Shown here: positions 17,770 through 26,964 of the stretch, in pieces
Layout of the letters: each line of letters opens with the position of its first letter
How positions within the stretch are numbered: the stretch's first letter is position 1
Assembly (NCBI GenBank): GCA_947458705.1
Contig: CANHAH010000016.1
Coordinates: 1-34,467, forward strand
Direction of reading: 5' to 3'
DNA length: 34,467 nt
Source: Opitutia bacterium
GTDB taxonomy: Bacteria > Verrucomicrobiota > Verrucomicrobiia > Opitutales > Opitutaceae
Made by a program: the position numbers and the translations under genes
The notes under the pieces: model-generated
Told to the model about the DNA's origin: nothing
What the model saw: only the letters and a program-made list of their open reading frames with translations
The model's database searches: none

Positions 17770-18858
17770 ATGCGGGTAAAAATAAAGCGCGGATCTAAAA
17801 AGACGAAAGCTCTCCGCGGGCCCATTTCGATGCAGCAGGTAGCGGAACACGCGGGCGTCTCACGTTCATCGGTGTCGCTTACTCTCCAACACCACCCAAG
17901 TATCCCCGCCTCCACTCGTGACCGCATCCGCGCTGCCGCACAGGAACTGGGCTACCGACCAAATCCACTCGTAACTGCTCTCATGCGTAGTCGTCGGACG
18001 GTCGCACACGCTTCCACGGTTCGAGCTTCTTTGGGATTTCTGACTGCGGATGCACCCACGGACCGCTGGCGTGACGCAACCACACATCGCAATTTCTACG
18101 CCGCCGCCACTAGCCGAGCCGTCGAACGTGGCTTTAGCCTCGAGGAATTTTCCGCCAGCGATCCTCTAATGCGACCGGAAAGACTAATCGATCTACTTAA
18201 AGCACGCGGCATTCATGGAATTTTGGTGGCGCCGCTCACCGGCCAGAAAAATACGCTCCCTATTGATGCAACCGATTTTTCCGTAGTGGGCTTGGGTACC
18301 AGTGTGCAAGTGCCAGAAATCGATCGCGTAGCAGACGATCATTTTTACGCCGCCCAACTTGCCTACACTCAGGCCCATGCCCTCGGCTACCGGCGCATCG
18401 GATTCGCTTTGGCAGCGGATGTCAGCCGGCGGCTCGAACATCGCTGGCTTTCCGGCTATTTAGTTGCCCAACAACAAAAATCCCCGCGCCCAGGCATTCC
18501 CGTATTTATGCCCGAAACGCGCGAGGAACTCCCCCTGGGCTTAAATACCTGGATCGCCCGTCACCGCGTCGATGCTGTGATTTTCGCCCTGCGCGATAAA
18601 AATAAAATGAGCTGTGCCCCAATTGGGACAGGGCTTATTTCACTATCCGTCCATGATAACGACCTCGTCGCCGGTATCCGCCAAGACGAGTTTCGAATCG
18701 GAGCCGAAGCCATTGACCTACTCATCGAGAAACTACAGCGGTGGGAAACTGGTTCGCCGCGCGGCCCCCGCCTACAACTCGTACGCGGCGTCTGGTGCTC
18801 GGGCCTAAGTGCACCCGGCGCCGGTCGAAAACGCCAAGCCCTCCTGCCGAAAAAATAA
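17770..18858 (+). CDS. LacI/GalR-family transcriptional regulator
   Basis: The product is a 362-residue regulator. The N-terminal helix-turn-helix is at residues about 19-45 (ISMQQVAEHAGVSRSSVSLTL), followed by the usual PSIPASTRDRIRAAAQELGYRPNPL and a hinge reading VTALMRSRR. The rest is a periplasmic-binding-protein-like sensor domain (FSVVGLGTSVQVPEIDRVADD, QAHALGYRRIGFALAADVSRR). The family usually represses until a sugar binds, though activators exist. It carries an extra basic N-terminal 18 residues before the HTH. Its divergent position next to the first receptor suggests it controls the sulfatase/PL6 locus, and perhaps the DUF1080 gene 143 bp downstream. The ligand is not predictable. 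Confidence 0.93.
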   Translation: MRVKIKRGSKKTKALRGPISMQQVAEHAGVSRSSVSLTLQHHPSIPASTRDRIRAAAQELGYRPNPLVTALMRSRRTVAHASTVRASLGFLTADAPTDRWRDATTHRNFYAAATSRAVERGFSLEEFSASDPLMRPERLIDLLKARGIHGILVAPLTGQKNTLPIDATDFSVVGLGTSVQVPEIDRVADDHFYAAQLAYTQAHALGYRRIGFALAADVSRRLEHRWLSGYLVAQQQKSPRPGIPVFMPETREELPLGLNTWIARHRVDAVIFALRDKNKMSCAPIGTGLISLSVHDNDLVAGIRQDEFRIGAEAIDLLIEKLQRWETGSPRGPRLQLVRGVWCSGLSAPGAGRKRQALLPKK

Positions 18859-19001
18859 ATTTTCTTCGCCGCTCTATACCAAACAGCGGCCGCAGAACCC
18901 TCCGCCATGCACTGCAACGAAGCTAGAGAATTTTCTCCACATCCACGGCCCACCGCGTTCGTCTTTACCAATTCCCCTACCCTTCAACCCAACTCATACC
19001 C

Positions 19002-19697
19002 ATGCTCCATCACTTCCTCCCTGCCCTGCTCGTGACCATCGTCGGCTTAACATCGCTCAGCGCCGCCGAAAACCAACTCACCGCCACCGAAAAATCCGCC
19101 GGCTGGACGCTCCTCTTCGACGGACAAACTATGAATGGCTGGCGCACCTACGCTGGTAAACCCGCCGGCGGCTGGGAAGTCAAAGACGGCACCCTCCACG
19201 CCATCGCCAAAGTCAAAGGCACCGAGCTCATCACCGAAAAAAAATTCAATGACTTCGAGTTCGCCTGGGAATGGAAGCTCCCACTCGCCGGCAATAACGG
19301 CGTGAAATATTTCGTCACCGAAGCCCGCACCGCCGCGCCCGGCCCCGAATATCAAATGCTCGATGACGTCGGCCACCCCGACGGCAAGATCGGCACGCAC
19401 CGCCAGACCGCAGCATTTTACGATGTCCTGCCGCCCGCCGCCGACAAACCCATGAAACCGGTCGGCGAATGGAATGCCTCCCGCATTGTCGTCAAAGGCA
19501 ACCACGTCGAACACTGGCTCAACGGTAAAAACGTTCTCACCTACGAACTAGGCAGCGAGGCCGTCAAAGCCGGTCTGGCTAAGAGCAAATTCACAAAGCA
19601 ACCCGGCTTCGGTGAAAAAATTGTTGGCCACATCATGCTCACCTACCACCAGGACGATTGCTGGTATCGAAACATCAAAATTCGCGAGCTGAAGTAA
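19002..19697 (+). CDS. Secreted DUF1080 (3-keto-disaccharide hydrolase-type) protein
   Basis: The product is 231 residues with a signal peptide (MLHHFLPALLVTIVGLTSLSAAE) and one DUF1080 domain over most of the rest. Hallmarks are GWTLLFDGQTMNGWRTY, GGWEVKDGTLHAI, FNDFEFAWEWKLP, NNGVKYFV, EYQMLDD and a final WYRNIKIREL. The fold is a concanavalin-like beta-sandwich. Some members cleave 3-keto-glycosides made by periplasmic glucoside 3-dehydrogenases, and others seem only to bind carbohydrate. No dehydrogenase gene is seen here. The ATG follows a very C-rich leader without a Shine-Dalgarno sequence. It lies behind the LacI gene on the same strand and ends in the terminator at 19743-19773. Confidence 0.9.
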   Translation: MLHHFLPALLVTIVGLTSLSAAENQLTATEKSAGWTLLFDGQTMNGWRTYAGKPAGGWEVKDGTLHAIAKVKGTELITEKKFNDFEFAWEWKLPLAGNNGVKYFVTEARTAAPGPEYQMLDDVGHPDGKIGTHRQTAAFYDVLPPAADKPMKPVGEWNASRIVVKGNHVEHWLNGKNVLTYELGSEAVKAGLAKSKFTKQPGFGEKIVGHIMLTYHQDDCWYRNIKIRELK

Positions 19698-19742
19698 AAC
19701 CGAGCAATAGTTTTCCGTGAGGTTAGCTCAATTGAGCCACAA

Positions 19743-19773
19743 AAAAACACCGCCCACTTCGGGCGGTGTTTTT
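19743..19773. terminator. Bidirectional intrinsic terminator between convergent genes
   Basis: CACCGCCC (19748-19755) pairs with GGGCGGTG (19761-19768) around the loop ACTTC. A run of As lies to the left and five Ts to the right, so it works on both strands. It separates the DUF1080 gene (plus) from the b562-like gene (minus). Confidence 0.93.
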
Positions 19774-19806
19774 GCTTAATATTAAAACCAATAAACCGTC
19801 GGCAAA

Positions 19807-20268
19807 TTAAGCTTTTGGTTTCTGTTTCTTGAATTCTTTGTGCGAGGATTTTTGCTGGGCGTCCAAGTCAGCAATCATCTTGGCGGCTTCATCATTCTTG
19901 CCCGCCTTGAGAGCGGCTTCGAGTTTGCCGACCAGTTCGATCATTTTCTTCATCTCGGTCTTGTAGGCCTCGACAAATTTAGCCTGATCGGCGGCAGGTT
20001 TTTCGGAAGTGATCTCAGGCTTGAAAGCGAGGGATCCTTCAGCGGCAGCCTTGATCGTGGCGACCAAAGCGAGCGACTCAGTGTTCTTCGCAGGATCAGC
20101 GATCTGACGTTTCAACTTACGGTAGGCTCCGTTGAGCTTTTCCATTTTTTCACCGAGTTCGGTGTGTTTTTCTTCGCCTTTGGGGGCGGCTTTGGCGGCC
20201 TCGGCTTGCGCGAAAGGCGCGAAGGCGAGCGCGATGCATGTGCTAGCAATAAGGAGACGGTTTTTCAT
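19807..20268 (-). CDS. Cytochrome b562-like periplasmic four-helix protein
   Basis: The product is 153 residues with a signal peptide (MKNRLLIASTCIALAFAPFAQAEA) and a mature, Lys/Ala-rich all-helical domain. It lines up by eye with cytochrome b562: ELGEKMEKLNGAY matches the first helix with the Met haem ligand (M42 here). VGKLEAALKAGKNDEAAKM matches the third and fourth helix region, and QKSSHKEFKK carries the His ligand (H143). The Met-His spacing is about 101 residues, against 95 in E. coli b562. It therefore probably binds non-covalent haem and carries electrons, though haem-less relatives such as CpxP-like helical proteins remain possible. The ATG at 20304 would add 12 residues ahead of the signal peptide and is less likely. 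It lies behind DUF1552 and PSD1-type genes on the same strand. Confidence 0.75.
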   Translation of the reverse strand: MKNRLLIASTCIALAFAPFAQAEAAKAAPKGEEKHTELGEKMEKLNGAYRKLKRQIADPAKNTESLALVATIKAAAEGSLAFKPEITSEKPAADQAKFVEAYKTEMKKMIELVGKLEAALKAGKNDEAAKMIADLDAQQKSSHKEFKKQKPKA

Positions 20269-20369
20269 AAGAGGGAGAGAAGGTTTAAGGAGACTGGAAG
20301 ACATTGGTAGATACGCCCAAAAGCGCCCTAGTCGGCAACTTCATTTCACCTACTAATACCCGCTACATT

Positions 20370-21716
20370 TTAGGCCAAATCCAAGCCACGCATGGTGCCG
20401 GTCGAGGTCGCAAATTTATCCGACTCCAAACCCATGCGCTGCAACATCGAGACGAAAAGGTTGGGCAGCGGATAGTTCCGGTCTTTATCGAAGGCTAGAT
20501 GTTGGCCGTGACGGAAACCTCCACCCGCAAACAAGGTCGGCAGATTAGTCGTCACGTGGGTGTTGGCGTTACCGAGATTGGAGCCGTAAAGAATCATCGA
20601 GCGATCGAGGAGCGTTTCACCATCTTCGCGCACGTTTTTGAGGTCCGTGAAAAGTTGATTGAGCAACTTCATGTGCCACTCGTCGATTGCCTTCAACTGT
20701 GCGAGTTTCTCAGCTGATTTTCCGTGATGCGAGAGGTTGTGATAAGCATCGGTACTCTTGTGATCACCAAACTCGATGGCCGGTGAATTCACGCTGTCTA
20801 ACATGAGCGAAATCGAGCGCGTTGAATCAGTCTCAAACGCGAGGCGCGCCATGTCGTACATGAGCTTCACTTTGTCCATGTATTCGCGCGGGCTGGCGGG
20901 ATCAAGCGGCACGGGCGCATCAATCTGTGGCTTAGGTTTCCGCTCCCATTCCTTCGACATCTGCATGCGTTGCTCGAGATCTCTCACGCTGGTAAAATAT
21001 TGATCGAGCCGGTCGCGGTCGCGCGCCGTCACGCCACGCTGGAGGTCTTTAGCCTGATCAGCCACGGCATCGAGAATACTACGCCCGAGGTCGAGTTTGC
21101 GCACCTGCGCGTTCACTTCGGCCGGAGTGCCTTGGATAAACAGGCGACGGAAAACATCCGACGCCTTTTCCTCGCAAGGAATCAACACGCCAGACCCCGT
21201 CCAGGAAAGACTACGTGAACCCTGCGCAACATTTACGCCTAGGGTGAGAGACGAAAAACGCGTCTGGTAACCGATGCGTTCGGCAATGTATTGATCAAGT
21301 GAGATAGTGTTGCGAAATCCGCCACTGCCGGGATGCGGCGCCGCCGTGAGAAAACAAATATCCGCCGGATGACCGCCATCTACGTCCGGATGTGAAACTC
21401 CACTAAACACCGTGAAATCATCCCGGTGCTCTTTTAACATCTCTAGGTACGGCGAGAGCGTATAATTCCGGCCTGTCGTCGTGGGGAAAAATTGGTCCGG
21501 GACGAGCCCAAGGTTGTTACAGATCGCGAGCATCCGGCGCGGTTTGACCGCAGCCTCCTTCGCTGCCTGAGCGCGAGCGAAAGTCGGCAACATCGAATCC
21601 AGAAGCGGCAAGGAAAGCACGATGCCAGTCCCGCGCAAAAATTGCCGGCGCGAGAGTGCCCGCCGCGTCGATACATAAGAGCCGAGCGAAGAAGAGCCAT
21701 CAGAGGAATTTTTCAT
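20370..21716 (-). CDS. Tat-exported DUF1552 protein
   Basis: The product is 448 residues with a twin-arginine signal ([21 protein letters not shown]23-R24) that implies folded export. The rest is a DUF1552 domain, typical of Planctomycetota and Verrucomicrobiota. The family's HxxSHH motif is present as H326-N-L-S-H330-H331. NPHTDVDGGH-like sequence ([17 protein letters not shown]) and the closing [22 protein letters not shown] are also typical. The biochemical role is unknown. Related DUF1501-type proteins resemble the alkaline phosphatase/sulfatase superfamily. It starts 15 bp after the PSD1-type gene, the usual pairing for these two families, and precedes the b562-like gene by 101 bp. Confidence 0.92.
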   Translation of the reverse strand: MKNSSDGSSSLGSYVSTRRALSRRQFLRGTGIVLSLPLLDSMLPTFARAQAAKEAAVKPRRMLAICNNLGLVPDQFFPTTTGRNYTLSPYLEMLKEHRDDFTVFSGVSHPDVDGGHPADICFLTAAPHPGSGGFRNTISLDQYIAERIGYQTRFSSLTLGVNVAQGSRSLSWTGSGVLIPCEEKASDVFRRLFIQGTPAEVNAQVRKLDLGRSILDAVADQAKDLQRGVTARDRDRLDQYFTSVRDLEQRMQMSKEWERKPKPQIDAPVPLDPASPREYMDKVKLMYDMARLAFETDSTRSISLMLDSVNSPAIEFGDHKSTDAYHNLSHHGKSAEKLAQLKAIDEWHMKLLNQLFTDLKNVREDGETLLDRSMILYGSNLGNANTHVTTNLPTLFAGGGFRHGQHLAFDKDRNYPLPNLFVSMLQRMGLESDKFATSTGTMRGLDLA

Positions 21717-21731
21717 GCAAAAATTTAACAG

Positions 21732-24362
21732 CTACTTATTAAGGAAAAGTGGGCTTTGGATCAGCTCATGCACGAGCGTGCGCACGCCGTACTGACGCGA
21801 GCGGGCGCGGTCTAAAATTTGCTCGACGATTGCGCGGTCAGAGAAACTAATCGGCGCGCCCGTAGCGTAAATTGCGAGTTGGCGCACGAGGTTACGCGCA
21901 AGTTGGGATTCATCGACGAGTAGCAGGCGTTTGAAATCGCGGATATCTCCAAATACCCTCCCGTCGGGCAACACGCCACTTGGATCCACGGGCAATGCGG
22001 TGTGAAACAAAAATTTCTGCCCACCCTTGCCGATTCCAGAATCGGGTTTGTTTTCGCTGACAGCTCGGTACCGGTCGCGCCAGCCGCCCATCACGTCAAA
22101 ACTTTCTAAAGCAAACCCAGCGGGATCGATCTTCGTGTGACACGCTGCACAACTTTCTTCAGTGCGGTGTTTCTCGAGTTGTTGGCGAATTGTTGTCGCA
22201 CCGCGCGTGTCGGGATCGACAGCCGGTACACTTGGCGGTGGTGGGGGTGGCGGTAGGCCAAGCAACCGCTCCATGATCCACGCACCTCGCAACACGGGAG
22301 AAGTTGTGGTGCCATTAGCAGTGATTTTTAGCACGGCGGCCTGAGTCAGGAGGCCACCGCGCGGGCTACTACTGGGCAGCCCTATCCGTCGTAACGCTAC
22401 CCCTTCAGTGGGCGGTAACCCGTAGTGCGCAGCGAGACGTTCGTTGACGTAGACATAATCACTGGAAGCCACATCGCGCGCCGGCAAATCACCGCGCAAC
22501 AGCTCCGTAAAAAACATTCTAGTCTCCTCCAGGGCCGATTCCTCTAGGTGATCATCAAGATAGTAGTCCGGATAAAGGGTGGAGTCAGGCGCAGTCGCGG
22601 TGATTTTGCGCAGATCGAGCCAGTAATCCAAAAATGCTTCTGTGAACCTTCGTGATTTCGGGTCATTGAGCAGGCGCTCCGTCTGTGCACGCAACACCTC
22701 ACTTCGATTTAATTCGCCGCGCGCTGCGAGGTCGCGCAAGACGTCATCAGGCGGAGAATTCCATAGAAAAAACGCGAGTCGTGAAGCGAGCGCGTAGTCG
22801 TCGAGTGGCCCAATTTTTTCATCGAGACTGATAAATTCCGAAGAACACAACACGGCCGTATAGCCGGCGATCATGGCGTCGGCAAAGGTGCTCCCCGTGT
22901 GCAACGCACTCTCAATCACGGTTAAGAAACGCGTCGCCTCGGCATCAGTCACAGGACGCCGATAAGCGTGTTGGGAGAAATTAAGCAGAAGCCGCGCGGC
23001 GTCTTGCGCAGGTTGCTTGGATACAATTTCAATCGGCCCCCCTTTTTTTTCGGGGGCTTTGAGCGGTAAATCGCCAAAGAGCAACCGGTGCCCCGCACCC
23101 AGCCCACTTTCATCTTGGAGTGGGCCTTCGACCTCGAGCCAGCGAAACACTACGCCAGGCTGACCATCGGGCTCAGCGAGTGGATTTTGAAAACGGCCCG
23201 CACCTGGACGTGAACGAAAAAGTCGGCCCGCGTCGGGGCGGATCGTTTCTTTTTCCAAAAGCCATACGTCCAGTTCACGCACGCTTGGCTCCGGGGTGAG
23301 ATCAAACGTTCCCAGCCGTCGCAACTGACGTGGGGGCAGCTCCGAATAAATTGTAATCGCCTCACCTCTCCGACCCGGCCCTACATCGTCTAGATCCGGA
23401 ATCCACCAGCGCGTGGGCTTCGGCGCAGCGACTTTTTTTCCGGGCTCGGGAGCTTTGATGGGATCAGGTTTACCTGGGCCGACCCAAACAGTGTGTCCGC
23501 TGAAACGCAGCCGATAATGCCCAGCTACGGGCGCTCGGAATTGGTTAAATTTTGGCTCGATAGGCTCATAACTGCCGGCAACTACCCCGACGCCTTCAAG
23601 TTCGCGTTTCACGGGATCAGCGGCGCCGACAGTGACAGGCGCCGCCTCACGGCGGACGTCGGGTTGGGCCTGAAACCCGAGCACGGGAAAGGTCGCGCGC
23701 TCCGGGGCGTTGTTAAACACCGAAAATTTCATCGGACCCGTGTAGCTACGTTGATCCCGCGCATAGTAACGTTTGAGCGTGGTGGGCAACGGCGCTGCTT
23801 GCGGGGCGATCACTTGGCGGAGCGCGTAATCAGCCGCGCCGAGGTAGCGCGCCATCTGCACGTGGGAAACATCGAGACGTTCGCCTACCTTATTGAAGCG
23901 GAAAGCCTCACCATCTTCGGGCAACGAATCACGCACCTGAAGCCACGGAGCATGCAGCAGATCGCGCAAGGCGTTTTCGTATTCGTAGCGATTGAGACGG
24001 CGCCGGCTCGAGCGGCCCTCGACGGCGATGCGCGCGCGGTCGATCTGTGTGAGCTTAGCGAAAAGTATTTCGGTGAACGCGGCCACCTCGGCCGGCGTAG
24101 GGCGCGGCTTCGACTTGGGTGGCATCTCGCCCGAGTTTACGCGGTCAAAAATTTTAACCCAGAGGGCGAAGTTTTTTGATTCCGATGTGAGCGAGAGCAA
24201 TGCGGGCGAAGTGAGATCAAGGCCGCCTTTTTTATCCTCGTCGTTATGACAGCTTGAGCAGCGATTATCGATCATGCTCATGACCGAATCAGGAAGCGCC
24301 GCGCCGCGGGCTAAACCCATCGAAAATACAAACGATACTACAACCCATGACAAAGCGCGCAT
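21732..24362 (-). CDS. Large PSD1-type protein with two c-haem motifs (DUF1587/1592/1588/1585)
   Basis: The product is 876 residues, exported. A signal peptide ([21 protein letters not shown]) is followed by a planctomycete-type cytochrome c domain with C35-S-S-C38-H39 and [11 protein letters not shown], the likely distal ligand segment. The DUF1587 region ([16 protein letters not shown]) and the DUF1592 region ([23 protein letters not shown]) come next. In the DUF1588 region, [25 protein letters not shown] leads to seven prolines and then a second haem motif C738-A-A-C741-H742. The C-terminal DUF1585 region ends [12 protein letters not shown]. The frame opens to 24425, but the signal peptide starts at 24362. 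Function is unknown, and a role in periplasmic oxidation of carbohydrates has been proposed for such proteins. It heads a three-gene group with DUF1552 and the b562-like gene. Confidence 0.93.
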   Translation of the reverse strand: MRALSWVVVSFVFSMGLARGAALPDSVMSMIDNRCSSCHNDEDKKGGLDLTSPALLSLTSESKNFALWVKIFDRVNSGEMPPKSKPRPTPAEVAAFTEILFAKLTQIDRARIAVEGRSSRRRLNRYEYENALRDLLHAPWLQVRDSLPEDGEAFRFNKVGERLDVSHVQMARYLGAADYALRQVIAPQAAPLPTTLKRYYARDQRSYTGPMKFSVFNNAPERATFPVLGFQAQPDVRREAAPVTVGAADPVKRELEGVGVVAGSYEPIEPKFNQFRAPVAGHYRLRFSGHTVWVGPGKPDPIKAPEPGKKVAAPKPTRWWIPDLDDVGPGRRGEAITIYSELPPRQLRRLGTFDLTPEPSVRELDVWLLEKETIRPDAGRLFRSRPGAGRFQNPLAEPDGQPGVVFRWLEVEGPLQDESGLGAGHRLLFGDLPLKAPEKKGGPIEIVSKQPAQDAARLLLNFSQHAYRRPVTDAEATRFLTVIESALHTGSTFADAMIAGYTAVLCSSEFISLDEKIGPLDDYALASRLAFFLWNSPPDDVLRDLAARGELNRSEVLRAQTERLLNDPKSRRFTEAFLDYWLDLRKITATAPDSTLYPDYYLDDHLEESALEETRMFFTELLRGDLPARDVASSDYVYVNERLAAHYGLPPTEGVALRRIGLPSSSPRGGLLTQAAVLKITANGTTTSPVLRGAWIMERLLGLPPPPPPPSVPAVDPDTRGATTIRQQLEKHRTEESCAACHTKIDPAGFALESFDVMGGWRDRYRAVSENKPDSGIGKGGQKFLFHTALPVDPSGVLPDGRVFGDIRDFKRLLLVDESQLARNLVRQLAIYATGAPISFSDRAIVEQILDRARSRQYGVRTLVHELIQSPLFLNK

Positions 24363-24479
24363 GTAATTCGCCACGCAGCTCGCGTCGAATTTTTCGAGAA
24401 ACAAATAGATCACGGATCGGGGCATCTGTAACGCTGGGGTAACGAATAAGCAGAATGATGGCCAGACGTTCGGGCGAGC

Positions 24480-26849
24480 CTAAGGTTTCGAGCCTAATAG
24501 ACTTGGCCGCACAGCCTGTAGTTTGAGTCGCTCGGCCTCGTCATAATGGTCAACTGCTTCAAGGGAACGGCCCATTTGACGCAGGACTTGAGCAAGGTTT
24601 TCGTGGGCTTCAATAAAGGCAGGGCGGAGCCGAAGAGCGTGGCGAAATTCCGCCACGGCCTCAGTTAATTGGCCTAAGCTGGCGAGAGCGACGGCGAGGT
24701 TACAATGCAAGTCAGCGTCGTCGGGTGTGACATGCAGGCCGGCGCGGAATGTGCGTGCAGCGTCAGCCCAGCGCTCAGTTTGAGCGAATGCGTTACCCAA
24801 AGTTGCGTACGCTGCCGAAGAGCGCGCATCGAGCCGGACGAGCTCTTCAAACTGAGCGATGGCTTCGACATGGCGAGAGGTGCGGGCGAGTGTTGTGCCC
24901 CAGTCGCGACGAATTTTGGGCGAGTCGGGTTTGAGTTGCGCAGCCGCGGCGAATCGTGCGAGGGCCTCGTTAGTGCGCCCGGCGGCGGCGAGAGCGAGCG
25001 CATGGTTGGCGAGAGTTTCGGCGGATTTGGAGTCGAGCTGCAGGGCACGTTCGTAGCTAGCGAATGCCTCGGGCAAGCGGCCAAAGTCGCGGAGAATATT
25101 GGCGCGGTTCCCGTAGGCCGTGGCTTGATCGGGCTGTAGACGAATCGCGGTCTCAAAATGCGTGAGGGCGTCAGCCTGGCGGCCCTGCGCACTGAGTTCG
25201 CAGGCTAAGTTATTGTGCGCTTCGGCGTAGTCGGGCTTCGCGGCGAGGGCTTTTTCGTACTGCGCCGTCGCATCAGATATGCGGCCGAGGCTGCGAAAAG
25301 CGTTGCCGAGGTTGTTGTGCACCTCGGCATAGCCGGGGCGCAGGACAAGAGCGCGTTCGAAAAGTGGAATTGCTGCCAGGGGTTGGCCGATCACAACCAG
25401 CTCGCAGGCAAGATCGTTGTGACCAGGAGCGTCGTTCGGTCGTAGCTCGAGGGCTCGACGGAAGCTGGCGATAGCTTCCTCGTGGCGCCCTTTTTTAGCG
25501 AGGGTGTCGCCGAGATTAAACCAAGCCATCGCGGCAGCGGGATTGCGCGCGAGGGTGGCGCGCCAAAGGGATTCATGGCTAAGGTATTCGAGACTCTCGC
25601 GCCACGTGAGTACTCCTAGTGTCAACAACAACGCGGCGGGACCAATCACGCGGAGACGAGCCCACGCGGCGGGCAATCGCTCGAGGGCGATCGCGAGACC
25701 AGCGCCGACAAGCGCGAGCGGCCCCATGCTGGCGAGATATTGAAAATGATCTCCGACGAAGGAATAGCGGAAAAAATAGATATTAAAAAATCCAAGTACG
25801 GGAAACAACAACGCCCCGAAAAAAATCGCCGCGGTGAAGACCGGTCGTAGCGCGCCGTCGCGCCGCCACCAGAGTAAACCGAGCACAAAGACCATCGCCG
25901 CGAGCGGACCGTACACTCTTAGATCGGCGCCGTTGATCTGCCATCGCGGATATATAAAAATTAGGTCGGTGGGCCAAGCGAGTTTACCGAGGTAAAACCA
26001 TACGACGTGGCCGGCGATGGCGCAACGTTCGGGCCACGTCTGCGCCCATGCGTCGCCTTCTGCCCCCGAGTGAACACGTTGCTCCCAGATTGTCCAACCG
26101 GCGGCGCTAAGCGACAACGCGAAGAAAGGCACCAGCGGCAACAGATCGTGCCAGCTGAGCCGGCGCCGCAACCACCACAGACTCAAGGCTAGCACAACGG
26201 GCAAGGTAACCGTTGAGGGCTTGCTCAAAATAGCGAGTAACGCACACAGCAGCGCGACGGCGTAGGCGTAGACGTGAGCCTTCGAAAGCCGCGTGGCCGA
26301 TCCGTTTTTTGAGGCAATATGAGCCGTCGAAGACGGAGCCGAAGCCTCCTTTGTTTCCAGCCATCGCAAATAAAAACGGATCGCTAGCAAAAAGAAGATG
26401 GCCGACTGGGTGTTCTTGAGTTCGCAGATCCAAGCGACGGATTCGACTTGAACAGGATGCAACGCCCAAAGCGCGGCCCCAAACCAAGCACCGCGCACAT
26501 TCAGCTGGCGAAGCACCCGCCAGAGCAGCACGGCGGAGAACGCGTGGCAGGCAAGTGTGACCAGATGATAACCGAGCGGTTGCAGGCCCCAGAGCGCGTG
26601 TTGCAACCAGAAATTAGTCAGAACCAGGGGGAAATAATTCGCTGCAGCCGTAGTCCAGATTTCGCGAAGACCGAGCGGTCCGACGATAGTGGGATTAGCC
26701 GTAACGTGAAGATCATCGTCCCAGAGGAATTCACCCGGCAGCACGCCGTGATAAGCCAACATCACAGCCGCCACGAGGGAAAAACCCAAAATCAGGGAAC
26801 GATCCAAGACGATTGCTCGAATCGACGCTGGTGAGATCGGCGGTCGCAT
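24480..26849 (-). CDS. TMTC-like membrane GT-C protein with ten TPR repeats
   Basis: The product is 789 residues. The first 430 or so are a multi-spanning membrane domain. An early loop reads FLWDDDLHVTANPTI (D44-D46), and a later one reads LHPVQVESVAWICELKN (H131, E136). Both match the layout of GT-C glycosyltransferases, in which acidic residues of the first loop are catalytic, and particularly eukaryotic TMTC O-mannosyltransferases. Residues about 440-779 are ten contiguous 34-residue TPRs (for example AEVHNNLGNAFRSLGRISDA). The architecture, membrane domain then TPRs, also matches TMTC. It may glycosylate proteins or envelope polymers from a lipid-linked sugar, but this is inferred. It stands alone on the minus strand, with the terminator of the downstream-coordinate receptor gene just before it. 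Confidence 0.85.
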   Translation of the reverse strand: MRPPISPASIRAIVLDRSLILGFSLVAAVMLAYHGVLPGEFLWDDDLHVTANPTIVGPLGLREIWTTAAANYFPLVLTNFWLQHALWGLQPLGYHLVTLACHAFSAVLLWRVLRQLNVRGAWFGAALWALHPVQVESVAWICELKNTQSAIFFLLAIRFYLRWLETKEASAPSSTAHIASKNGSATRLSKAHVYAYAVALLCALLAILSKPSTVTLPVVLALSLWWLRRRLSWHDLLPLVPFFALSLSAAGWTIWEQRVHSGAEGDAWAQTWPERCAIAGHVVWFYLGKLAWPTDLIFIYPRWQINGADLRVYGPLAAMVFVLGLLWWRRDGALRPVFTAAIFFGALLFPVLGFFNIYFFRYSFVGDHFQYLASMGPLALVGAGLAIALERLPAAWARLRVIGPAALLLTLGVLTWRESLEYLSHESLWRATLARNPAAAMAWFNLGDTLAKKGRHEEAIASFRRALELRPNDAPGHNDLACELVVIGQPLAAIPLFERALVLRPGYAEVHNNLGNAFRSLGRISDATAQYEKALAAKPDYAEAHNNLACELSAQGRQADALTHFETAIRLQPDQATAYGNRANILRDFGRLPEAFASYERALQLDSKSAETLANHALALAAAGRTNEALARFAAAAQLKPDSPKIRRDWGTTLARTSRHVEAIAQFEELVRLDARSSAAYATLGNAFAQTERWADAARTFRAGLHVTPDDADLHCNLAVALASLGQLTEAVAEFRHALRLRPAFIEAHENLAQVLRQMGRSLEAVDHYDEAERLKLQAVRPSLLGSKP

Positions 26850-26906
26850 GCGGGGTAAAAATAAGCGCAGGGATGAAGCGTACTCAAGGGCGCGCTGCGC
26901 GGATAC

Positions 26907-26936
26907 AAAAAACGCCAGCCCGAAAGCTGGCGTTTT
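26907..26936 (-). terminator. Intrinsic terminator of the solitary TonB-dependent receptor
   Basis: AACGCCAGC (26911-26919) and GCTGGCGTT (26926-26934) form a 9-bp stem around a 6-base loop. On the minus strand six Us follow. It lies 29 bp past the receptor stop and isolates it from the TPR gene. Confidence 0.9.
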
Positions 26937-26964
26937 ATCGCGAATATAAACTTAAACGCGGTGG

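Noticed and set aside
18880-18940. GCGGCCGC and GAGAATTTTCTC as operator candidates ahead of the DUF1080 gene
   Set aside because: Short, common palindromes with no second copy near other genes of the locus; not distinguishable from chance.
22230-22260. GGT/GGC-rich repeat that looks like a microsatellite
   Set aside because: It encodes the run of seven prolines before the second haem motif, a normal feature of DUF1588-type regions.
24640-25540. Repetitive 102-bp periodicity suggesting a DNA repeat or CRISPR
   Set aside because: The periodicity is that of 34-residue TPRs in one protein; the DNA copies are too divergent for a repeat array.
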